This document shows positions 1 to 6,073 of a stretch of 12,215 nucleotides of DNA, one piece after another. The notes under the pieces are model-generated. The model ran no database searches, was not told the DNA's origin, and saw only the letters and a program-made list of their open reading frames with translations. The stretch spans positions 1 through 12,215 of the forward strand of contig JADGRM010000039.1 in NCBI GenBank assembly GCA_017880945.1. Reading direction: 5' to 3'. The position numbers and the translations under genes are program-made. Each line of letters opens with the position of its first letter. The first letter of the stretch is position 1. Origin of the DNA: Gallionella sp. GTDB lineage: Bacteria > Pseudomonadota > Gammaproteobacteria > Burkholderiales > Gallionellaceae.

Positions 1-95
1 ATGTCGGTCTGGATGTATTCGACCAGGTGGCCGAGGTGGATGCTGCCGTTGGCGTAGGGTAATGCCGAGGTGACGAGGATTTTTCTATTGGACAT
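1..95 (-). CDS. metG: Methionyl-tRNA synthetase, N-terminal fragment (runs off the window)
   Basis: Only the first 31 codons are present, read on the minus strand from an ATG at 95-93. The peptide begins MSNRKILVTSALPYANGS and continues with IHLGHLVEYIQTD. ALPYANG followed by the class I synthetase ATP-binding signature (HIGH-type, here HLGH, residues 20-23) is diagnostic of MetG, which charges tRNA-Met in the cytoplasm. Recognition comes from the family's well-known N-terminus; the rest of the gene lies outside the window. It is divergent from dcd, with about 246 bp between the starts. No convincing Shine-Dalgarno sequence is seen upstream of the ATG. Confidence 0.93.
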   Translation of the reverse strand, partial: MSNRKILVTSALPYANGSIHLGHLVEYIQTD

Positions 96-194
96 TGTGA
101 ACCAGACGAAATGCTATAAAGGCGCGGATTTTAGCAAATCGCGCGCGACAGCGGCGAATTGGTTAAAACCGGATTGTCCGTTAATACATTCATG

Positions 195-260
195 CTTTGT
201 AGGAGCCTGACTTGTCGGGCGATCCTGAACTATCGCGCAACAAGTTGCGCTCCTACAAAG
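195..260. repeat. REP pair (REPIN-like) between metG and dcd
   Basis: Two inverted GTAG-headed palindromes face each other. The outer arms are a perfect 12-bp inverted repeat (195-206 and 249-260, CTTTGTAGGAGC and its complement). Inside each arm is a hairpin: GCCTGAC-tt-GTCGGGC on the left (7 pairs, one wobble) and GCGCAAC-aa-GTTGCGC on the right (7 perfect pairs). A GTAG/GTRG head followed by a short palindrome, in inverted pairs, is the architecture of REP elements mobilised by RAYT (Y1-type) transposases. No RAYT gene is in the window. Confidence 0.8.
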
Positions 261-341
261 GCGTTTTCATTCCTAATGGGTTATCTGGGTTAAAATCGCG
301 CCCGTGAAAATGCAGCACGGACACTTTCAAGAGGAATCGCG

Positions 342-908
342 ATGAGCATCAAGTCAGACAAATGGATACGCCGCATGGCGGAGCAGCACAAAATGATCGA
401 GCCGTTCGAGCCGAACCAGGTGAAGGAGAAAGACGGCAAGCGCATCGTATCGTACGGCACATCGAGCTACGGCTACGATATCCGCTGTTCCAATGAATTC
501 AAGCTGTTCACCAACATCAACAGCACCATCGTCGACCCGAAGAATTTCGACCCGAGTTCCTTCGTCGAGGTCACTGCCGATTACTGCATCATCCCGCCCA
601 ACTCTTTCGCTTTGGCGCGTACCGTGGAATATTTCCGCATCCCGCGCAGTGTATTGACCATATGCCTGGGCAAGTCCACTTATGCGCGTTGCGGCATCAT
701 CGTCAACGTCACGCCGTTCGAGCCGGAGTGGGAAGGCTATGTGACGCTGGAGTTTTCCAACACCACCCCGCTGCCCGCCAAGATCTACGCCAATGAAGGC
801 GTGGCGCAAGTGCTGTTCTTCGAGGGCGATGAAGTCTGCGAGACGTCCTACAAGGATAGAGGCGGCAAGTATCAGGGGCAGGTAGGCGTCACGCTGCCCA
901 AAATGTAA
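342..908 (+). CDS. dcd: dCTP deaminase
   Basis: The 188-aa product matches the usual length for Dcd. It deaminates dCTP to dUTP in the cytoplasm, feeding dUTPase and thymidylate synthesis. Visible family hallmarks are SYGTSSYGYDIR (37-48), the GKSTYARCG loop (110-118) with the active-site Ser and Arg, and the EGYVTLEFSN segment (131-140), whose Glu137 corresponds to the catalytic glutamate. The C-terminal GGKYQGQVGVTLPKM is also typical. The ATG at 342 is preceded by AAGAGGA at 329-335 with a 6-nt spacer, which fixes the start. It is followed by a REP-type repeat, not by a co-directional partner, so it is probably transcribed alone. A long antisense open frame over it is a codon-bias shadow. 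Confidence 0.96.
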   Translation: MSIKSDKWIRRMAEQHKMIEPFEPNQVKEKDGKRIVSYGTSSYGYDIRCSNEFKLFTNINSTIVDPKNFDPSSFVEVTADYCIIPPNSFALARTVEYFRIPRSVLTICLGKSTYARCGIIVNVTPFEPEWEGYVTLEFSNTTPLPAKIYANEGVAQVLFFEGDEVCETSYKDRGGKYQGQVGVTLPKM

Positions 909-918
909 TCTTAGATGT

Positions 919-1018
919 GTAGGTCGGGCTTTAACCAGCGACTTGGTCGCCGTCTTTTGGCGGCCTAGTCGAATGGCTATGCAAAGCTGCCCGACATGGC
1001 GGGTAGAACCCGCCCTAC
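919..1018. repeat. Composite REP pair carrying a 46-nt hairpin element
   Basis: The 100-bp element begins with GTAG (919-922) and ends with its complement CTAC (1015-1018). It holds three structures. GTCGGGC (923-929) pairs with GCCCGAC (989-995). Enclosed by that stem is a 46-nt hairpin at 933-978. Next to it, 998-1014 forms a perfect 7-bp stem (GGCGGGT-aga-ACCCGCC), which read from the minus strand follows a GTAG head. It lies 11 bp after the dcd stop and could act as a transcript-end structure, though no clean T-run follows. The GTAG heads and inverted arms make it REPIN-like; the inner hairpin belongs to the family that fills 9195-9523. Confidence 0.7.
933..978 (-). repeat. 46-nt hairpin element, copy 0 (inverted)
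   Basis: Read on the minus strand it has the plan AGCCA, 2-nt bulge, 13-nt arm, 7-nt loop, 13-nt arm, 1-nt bulge, TGGTT. In plus coordinates the inner arms are 939-951 and 959-971 around loop 952-958 (AAAAGAC on the minus strand). The arms pair at 11 of 13 positions in minus-strand reading; the exceptions are the A:A position shared by all copies and one C:A, which is T:G on the plus strand. An extra outer stem, GCTTT/AAAGC, spans 928-932 and 983-987. Sixteen bases at 973-988 recur exactly, inverted, at 9194-9209. Confidence 0.7.
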
Positions 1019-1111
1019 GATAATCCGTTTCCACATCGCCTCCGAATTCTGCGACAATCCGCGCCAATTCGGTATCCCCGCCCAATTAGTTATTCCTAAA
1101 GGGAGTAAACC

Positions 1112-3358
1112 ATGAAATTCCGTTTTCCTATTATCATCATCGATGAAGACTTCCGTTCGGAAAATGCCAGCGGGCTGGGTATCCGCGCTTTGGCTGATGC
1201 CATTGAAAAAGAGGGGATGGAGATCCTCGGCGTCACCAGTTATGGCGACCTGACTTCGTTCGCGCAGCAGCAGAGCCGCGCCTCGGCGTTTTTGCTGTCG
1301 ATCGATGACGAGGAATTCGGCGGGGGCAGCGCGGAGGAAACCGAGGTGGCGCTGAAAAGTTTGCGCGCCTTCGTCCAGGAGATACGCTTCAAGAACGCCG
1401 ACATCCCGATCTACCTGTATGGCGAGACGCGCACTTCGCGGCACATTCCGAACGACATCCTGCGCGAGTTGCACGGCTTCATTCACATGCACGAGGACAC
1501 GCCGGAATTTGTGGCGCGCCACATCATCCGGGAGGCCAAGGCTTATCTGGATTCGCTGGCGCCGCCGTTTTTTCGCGCTCTGTTGCATTACGCGCAGGAT
1601 GGCTCCTACTCGTGGCACTGTCCGGGACACTCGGGCGGCGTGGCGTTTTTGAAATCGCCGGTCGGGCAGATGTTCCACCAGTTTTTCGGCGAGAACATGC
1701 TGCGTGCCGACGTGTGCAACGCGGTGGATGAGCTCGGCCAGTTGCTCGATCACACCGGGCCGGTGGCGGCCTCCGAGCGCAATGCGGCACGTATTTTTAA
1801 TGCCGATCATCTGTTCTTCGTCACCAACGGCACGTCCACTTCCAACAAGATCGTGTGGCATTCCACCGTGGCACCCGATGATATCGTAGTGGTGGATCGC
1901 AACTGCCATAAATCCGTCCTGCACGCGATCATCATGACCGGCGCGGTGCCGGTATTTCTGACGCCGACGCGCAATCACTACGGCATCATCGGGCCGATCC
2001 CGAAGTCCGAATTCGAGCCGAAAAACATCCAGCGCAAGATCGACGCGAATCCGTTCATCAAGGACAAGACCAAGAAGCCGCGCATCCTGACAATCACCCA
2101 AAGCACATACGACGGTATCGTGTACAACGTGGAAATGCTGAAGGAGATGCTGGACGGGCGCATCGATACGCTCCACTTCGATGAAGCCTGGCTGCCGCAT
2201 GCTGCTTTCCACGAGTTCTACAAGGACATGCATGCGATCGGCAAATACCGTCCGCGCGCCAAGGAATCGATGATCTTTGCCACGCAGTCCACGCACAAGT
2301 TACTGGCCGGACTGTCGCAGGCCTCGCAGATCCTGGTGCGCGAACCAGAGAGCCACAAACTGAACAAGCATATTTTTAACGAAGCCTATCTGATGCACAC
2401 TTCCACCAGTCCGCAGTACGCCATCATTGCCTCGTGCGACGTGGCTGCGGCGATGATGGAACCGCCCGGCGGTACGGCGTTGGTGGAAGAGTCCATTGCC
2501 GAGGCGCTGGATTTCCGGCGCGCGATGCGCAAAGTGGACGACGAATTCGGCAAGGACTGGTGGTTCAAGGTGTGGGGGCCTGACATCCTGGCCGAGGAAG
2601 GCATCGGTTCGCGCGAGGACTGGGTGTTGCATACCGATGACAAGTGGCATGGTTTCGGCAAGCTGGCCACCGGTTTCAACATGCTTGACCCGATCAAGGC
2701 GACCATCATCACGCCGGGCCTGGATGTGGACGGGGACTTCTCCGACAGCGGCATACCCGCTTCCATGGTCACCAAATATCTGGCCGAGCACGGCGTGATC
2801 GTCGAGAAATGCGGACTGTATTCGTTCTTCATCATGTTCACGATCGGCATCACCAAGGGACGCTGGAACACGCTGCTCACCGCATTGCAACAGTTCAAGG
2901 ATGATTATGACCGCAATCAACCGATCTGGCGCATTTTGCCGGAATTCGCAGTGGCCCATCCCCGCTATGAGCGCGTTGGCCTGCGCGACCTGTGCCAGCA
3001 GATCCACGATGCATACAAGATGCACAACGTGGCGCGCATGACCACCGAGATGTATCTGTCCGATATGCAGCCGGCGATGAAGCCGTCCGATGCGTTCGCC
3101 AGAATGGCGCATGACGAGATCGAGCGCGTGGAGATCGACCAGCTCGAAGGCCGCATCACGGCGGTGTTGCTGACCCCCTATCCGCCGGGTATCCCGCTGC
3201 TGATTCCGGGCGAGATATTCAACAAAACTATCGTGGACTATCTCAAGTTCGCGCGCGATTTCAACGAAAGATTCCCCGGCTTCGAGACCGATATCCACGG
3301 CCTCGTCGCGGAAGAAACCGATGGCGGGAAAGGTTATTTTGTGGACTGCGTAAGGTAG
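1112..3358 (+). CDS. PLP-dependent lysine/arginine/ornithine decarboxylase (LdcA-like)
   Basis: The 748-aa protein is a full-length member of the prokaryotic Orn/Lys/Arg decarboxylase family (fold type I, AdiA/LdcC/SpeC group). It makes a polyamine or cadaverine by decarboxylating a basic amino acid. The N-terminal wing domain spans about 1-150. Core motifs are SWHCPGHSGG (167-176), TNGTSTSNKIV (238-248) for cofactor phosphate binding, FDEAW (356-360) with Asp357 placed to pair with the pyridine nitrogen, and STHKLLAGLSQ (393-403) with Lys396 as the Schiff-base lysine. The C-terminal TPYPPGIPLLIPGE segment is typical. From memory the middle and C-terminal parts resemble Pseudomonas LdcA most, so lysine is a likely substrate, but arginine cannot be excluded. 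The ATG at 1112 has AAAGGGAG at 1098-1105, 6 nt upstream. It stands alone, convergent with the flavoprotein gene. Confidence 0.93.
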   Translation: MKFRFPIIIIDEDFRSENASGLGIRALADAIEKEGMEILGVTSYGDLTSFAQQQSRASAFLLSIDDEEFGGGSAEETEVALKSLRAFVQEIRFKNADIPIYLYGETRTSRHIPNDILRELHGFIHMHEDTPEFVARHIIREAKAYLDSLAPPFFRALLHYAQDGSYSWHCPGHSGGVAFLKSPVGQMFHQFFGENMLRADVCNAVDELGQLLDHTGPVAASERNAARIFNADHLFFVTNGTSTSNKIVWHSTVAPDDIVVVDRNCHKSVLHAIIMTGAVPVFLTPTRNHYGIIGPIPKSEFEPKNIQRKIDANPFIKDKTKKPRILTITQSTYDGIVYNVEMLKEMLDGRIDTLHFDEAWLPHAAFHEFYKDMHAIGKYRPRAKESMIFATQSTHKLLAGLSQASQILVREPESHKLNKHIFNEAYLMHTSTSPQYAIIASCDVAAAMMEPPGGTALVEESIAEALDFRRAMRKVDDEFGKDWWFKVWGPDILAEEGIGSREDWVLHTDDKWHGFGKLATGFNMLDPIKATIITPGLDVDGDFSDSGIPASMVTKYLAEHGVIVEKCGLYSFFIMFTIGITKGRWNTLLTALQQFKDDYDRNQPIWRILPEFAVAHPRYERVGLRDLCQQIHDAYKMHNVARMTTEMYLSDMQPAMKPSDAFARMAHDEIERVEIDQLEGRITAVLLTPYPPGIPLLIPGEIFNKTIVDYLKFARDFNERFPGFETDIHGLVAEETDGGKGYFVDCVR

Positions 3359-3400
3359 ATCAAGGATCAAGGATCAAGGATCGAGGATCAAGGATCGAGG
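3359..3400. repeat. Six tandem copies of a 7-bp repeat (ATCAAGG/ATCGAGG)
   Basis: Immediately after the decarboxylase stop codon, the unit ATCAAGG or ATCGAGG occurs six times in a row (order A, A, A, G, A, G at the variable position). It is outside any gene, so length changes by slippage would not shift a reading frame. Confidence 0.9.
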
Positions 3401-3442
3401 AGCCAGTAAAATCGATTTCTCCGCTTTTATCTCGATCCTGAT
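3387..3442. terminator. Possible hairpin between convergent genes
   Basis: The last two 7-bp repeat units (3387-3399) can pair with CTCGATCCTGAT at 3431-3442, with a single bulged base and a loop of about 31 nt. The right arm is followed by T-rich DNA (TTAGATTTT). It sits exactly between two convergent stop codons, so a bidirectional terminator role is plausible. The long loop and lack of a clean T-run make this weak. Confidence 0.3.
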
Positions 3443-4765
3443 TTAGATTTTCATTTGTTCATAGCTGCCGGTACCGTGGCGTGTTTCGATCTGAACCCCG
3501 ACTTCCTTGAGCAGCGGAGTAGGCAATATCCCCCCCGCGCAAACGATGACCGCATCATTGGGCAGATCGATAGCCGTGCCCTTTTGGTCGAGCAGCACGG
3601 TGGCGGACCTGATCTCTTTGACGGTCGATTCGAGCAACACGGATAGATGCCCGGAAATGCGCGCCTCTTCGGCGAGCTCCCGATTTTTCTGCTTTACGCG
3701 GCTGAATGCGCTGCTGCGGTAGCTGAGCGTGACGGTAGTGCCGGGCTCTTTGGCAATCGACACGGCGGCTTCCAGTGCCGCATCTCCGCCGCCGACCACT
3801 AACACATGCTTGTCCCGATATTGTTCCGGATCGACCAGGCGATACACCACCTTTTCCAGCTCTTCGCCCGGGACCTCCAGCCTGCGTGGTGTGCCGCGCC
3901 TGCCAATGGAAAGCAACACGCTGTGGGTAAGGTAACTGGTGCGATTGGTGACGACAGTAATCGTGTCGCCCTGGCGCTCGATCTTTTCCATGCGTTCGCC
4001 GAAGTTGATCTTGATGCCGGCTTTGTCGACCACATCCTCCCAAAGTTTCATCAGCGACTCTTTGCTTATTTCTTTAACGTGCACTTTTCCGATGATGGGC
4101 AGGTTCATGGGTGCAGTCATGACGATCTTGCCCCGTGGGTAATGCAGCGTGGCGCCGCCGAAAGTTTCTTCCTGTTCGAGCGTCACGCAGCGCAGGCCAT
4201 GATGTTTGGCGGCAAGGGTGGCGGAAATGCCGGCGGGTCCGGCACCGATGACGACGACATCGTGCGGCGTTTTTGCGCGGCCGCGTTTCGAAATGGAATC
4301 CATCGCCTGTCTTCCCTGTTCCACGGCTTTTCTTATCAAGCCCATGCCCCCGAGTTCTCCCGCGATGAAAATGCCGGGCACATTGGTCTCGAAGTTGGGT
4401 TTGAGTTGCGGGATGTCCACCCCCCGGGTTGCGGTGCCGAAAACAAGTTTGATCGCGCCAACCGGGCAGGAAGTGGCACAGGCACCGTGACCTATGCAAA
4501 GCGCAGGACTGATAAGCACGCCTTTCCCGTCGATGATCCCGATCGCTTGTTCAGGGCAGGCTTCATAGCAGCCGCCCGAGCCGAGACACAGATTGGGGTC
4601 GAACACAGGGTGGAGAGTCGATGGTTCGGTCAATCCGGACTCTACCGCTTCATGCCAGGTTTCTTTCGCAATCTTTTGGCGGCGATTTCGTTTGTATAGA
4701 TATATAACCAAAGGCGCTGCCAGGGGCAGCACATAAAGCAGGTAGATGAATAACTGATCGTTCAT
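3443..4765 (-). CDS. Membrane-anchored ferredoxin-like/FAD-NAD(P) oxidoreductase
   Basis: The 440-aa product starts with one hydrophobic helix (residues 4-24) followed by KRNRRQK, which predicts an N-terminal anchor with the rest in the cytoplasm. Residues 55-108 are a two-cluster ferredoxin-like module, CX5CX3CP twice (C60, C66, C70; C90, C96, C100). Each repeat lacks the usual second Cys, which is Ser63 in the first and His93 in the second. A thioredoxin-reductase-type FAD-tail motif follows (TNVPGIFIAGELGGMG, 127-142), then a FAD Rossmann motif (VVIGAGPAGISATLAA, 171-186) and a second dinucleotide motif (VLVVGGGDAALEAAV, 321-335). No redox CXXC is seen. A likely role is moving electrons between NAD(P)H and a membrane partner such as the divergent His-rich protein; this is inference. 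The ATG at 4765 is chosen over an upstream TTG at 4828 because the hydrophobic helix begins just after it and a 16-bp palindrome would fall inside the longer frame. The ribosome binding site is weak either way. Confidence 0.85.
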   Translation of the reverse strand: MNDQLFIYLLYVLPLAAPLVIYLYKRNRRQKIAKETWHEAVESGLTEPSTLHPVFDPNLCLGSGGCYEACPEQAIGIIDGKGVLISPALCIGHGACATSCPVGAIKLVFGTATRGVDIPQLKPNFETNVPGIFIAGELGGMGLIRKAVEQGRQAMDSISKRGRAKTPHDVVVIGAGPAGISATLAAKHHGLRCVTLEQEETFGGATLHYPRGKIVMTAPMNLPIIGKVHVKEISKESLMKLWEDVVDKAGIKINFGERMEKIERQGDTITVVTNRTSYLTHSVLLSIGRRGTPRRLEVPGEELEKVVYRLVDPEQYRDKHVLVVGGGDAALEAAVSIAKEPGTTVTLSYRSSAFSRVKQKNRELAEEARISGHLSVLLESTVKEIRSATVLLDQKGTAIDLPNDAVIVCAGGILPTPLLKEVGVQIETRHGTGSYEQMKI

Positions 4766-4803
4766 TTTGGTATGCGGCCTGTCGATACAAATGTGAGTGT
4801 AGG

Positions 4804-4819
4804 CCAAGAAATTTCTTGG
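4804..4819. promoter_or_regulatory. Perfect 16-bp palindrome, candidate operator
   Basis: CCAAGAAATTTCTTGG is a perfect inverted repeat located 39 bp upstream of the flavoprotein start, in the divergent region shared with the cytochrome genes. A third half-site, CAAGAAA, lies at 4826-4832, about two helical turns from the first half-site (4805-4811). Palindrome plus extra half-site in a divergent promoter region is typical of a dimeric repressor or activator site. I do not recognise the regulator, and no regulator gene lies in the window. Confidence 0.45.
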
Positions 4820-4848
4820 ACTATTCAAGAAAGGTCAAGAGGGTGTAG

Positions 4849-5028
4849 GTGGACACGGAATGCATTGATGCACCTAACGCCTGTTACCCGGTTGGCAGTT
4901 TCGACATTCCGAAGGGTGAACTTGTTCCAGTGCATGCAGTCTATCTGTGCGAACAATGCAATTCAAGGCGTGCCTGTGCAGTGTCTCGAGTGCTGATGCA
5001 GGTAAAATGGGCACACGGTTTTTCATAA
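4849..5028 (+). CDS. Possible Cys-rich small protein (59 aa)
   Basis: A GTG-started open frame with AGAGGG about 5 nt upstream (4838-4843) encodes 59 residues. They include five cysteines: C5, C12, C34, C37 and C43, the last three as LCEQCNSRRAC. Such a knuckle could bind zinc or a metal cluster, but there is no CXXCH haem motif and I do not recognise a family. It lies between the palindrome and the His-rich membrane protein gene, pointing the same way as the cytochrome genes and ending 39 bp before them. The frame is short and could be chance; the ribosome binding site and plausible codon use are the only positive signs. Otherwise the 302-bp gap 4766-5067 holds the palindrome and a possible -10-like CATAAT at 5024-5029 without a clear -35. 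Confidence 0.25.
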   Translation: MDTECIDAPNACYPVGSFDIPKGELVPVHAVYLCEQCNSRRACAVSRVLMQVKWAHGFS

Positions 5029-5067
5029 TGTTGATTTGGTTCAGTGCAATAAGTGGGTTGAGTAGAT

Positions 5068-6063
5068 ATGCCATCTGAGTTATCTCGTGATCAAAATGTT
5101 ACAGCAACTGCCGGTAGCGGCCCCCACACCGATGAACGTCGTGCTGAACAGCATCCTGTTCAGCTTGCTGTATTTGGTGGTTCACGTTCCGGGGATAAAC
5201 GTGCTGACGTTGTTCGTGGAGAAGGTGTCGGTCCAAAGGTGGTGTGGTTTGCAACTATCGCTCTGATCGCGGCGGCATGGCCTGTTTCGACTGGTTCAGT
5301 ATACAAACCCGGGACAGGCATAGGCTATTACCTGGGTTTGGTCGGCGGGGTGATGATGTTGCTGATGCTGCTTTATCCGGTACGCAAGCATATGCGCTTG
5401 GCCCGCAACTGGGGACCGTTGCGTTACTGGTTCATGGTGCACATGATATTCGGGATCGGCGGACCGGCGTTGATCCTGTTCCACTCGACCTTTCATGTGA
5501 AGTCGCTGAATGCCGGTGTTGCGCTTTTCTCCATGTTGCTGGTGGCGGCCAGTGGCATCATAGGGCGCTTCATCTATAAGCGCATACATCATGGGCTCTA
5601 CGGGCGTAAATCCAATCTGGAGGAATTGCAGCAAGCCGTGGACTCCAACCAAAACAAGATGGGCAAAGTAAACGCGGTGTTGATGGAGGCAACCGGAGTC
5701 GGCGAGAAGTTGAAGCAGTTCCGCGAAACGGCGATTGCTCAAAAGAGAACGCCCCTCGATCGCGCCTGGAATTTTATGACCCTGGGTTGGCAGCGACGCA
5801 ATCTGGCGATTTACTGCCACCAGGAGTTGCAGCGGGCTGCCGTTCTTCTGGCCAAGGCTCAAGGCTGGAACAAGCTTCAGCAGGATCAGCATCTTCATGC
5901 GGTTTCACTTGATGTGGACGATTATCTGGCTGCCGTGCAGCAGGCTGCCCAATTCTCATCCTACGAGCGGCTGTTCCGTTTGTGGCATATCCTGCATTCA
6001 CCCTTCGTTTGGTTGCTGGCTATCAGTGGCATTGTCCACGTCATAGCTGTCAATATGTACTGA
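5068..6063 (+). CDS. His-rich inner-membrane protein, cytochrome b-like
   Basis: The 331-aa protein has a hydrophilic N-terminus (1-55) and helices at about 57-76, 84-104, 118-140 and 148-170. A soluble segment of about 130 residues (175-300) follows, then a last helix at about 303-328. Histidines sit in or at the edges of the helices: H108, H125, H139 and H143 around helix 3, H174-H175 after helix 4, and H307, H310 and H324 in the last helix. That pattern suits bis-His b-type haem binding and quinone or cytochrome electron transfer across the inner membrane, but no named family signature was recognised. It is first of the plus-strand redox genes, and its stop is 10 bp from the 24-haem cytochrome start, so the two are surely co-transcribed. 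The ribosome binding site before ATG 5068 is poor (GAGTAG); a later start is possible because the first 50 residues look unstructured. Confidence 0.75.
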   Translation: MPSELSRDQNVTATAGSGPHTDERRAEQHPVQLAVFGGSRSGDKRADVVRGEGVGPKVVWFATIALIAAAWPVSTGSVYKPGTGIGYYLGLVGGVMMLLMLLYPVRKHMRLARNWGPLRYWFMVHMIFGIGGPALILFHSTFHVKSLNAGVALFSMLLVAASGIIGRFIYKRIHHGLYGRKSNLEELQQAVDSNQNKMGKVNAVLMEATGVGEKLKQFRETAIAQKRTPLDRAWNFMTLGWQRRNLAIYCHQELQRAAVLLAKAQGWNKLQQDQHLHAVSLDVDDYLAAVQQAAQFSSYERLFRLWHILHSPFVWLLAISGIVHVIAVNMY

Positions 6064-6073
6064 TTGCCGCCGG

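Noticed and set aside
354..1085. A 243-codon minus-strand frame over dcd and the REP pair
   Set aside because: Antisense to a conserved dcd and running through a repeat element; no supporting ribosome site or motif.
977..2296. A 439-codon open frame on the minus strand, antisense to the decarboxylase
   Set aside because: It mirrors a clear decarboxylase gene, has no recognisable domain and has a composition (Arg/His/Val-rich) typical of the complement of GC-biased codons. The 356-codon frame at 2300-3370 minus is rejected for the same reason.
3806..4699. A 297-codon open frame on the plus strand opposite the flavoprotein
   Set aside because: It is the shadow of a gene with unmistakable ferredoxin-like and Rossmann motifs; no family features of its own.
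4766..4828. The upstream TTG start of the flavoprotein at 4828
   Set aside because: The extra 21 residues look non-coding, contain the palindrome and place hydrophilic sequence before an otherwise N-terminal membrane helix.
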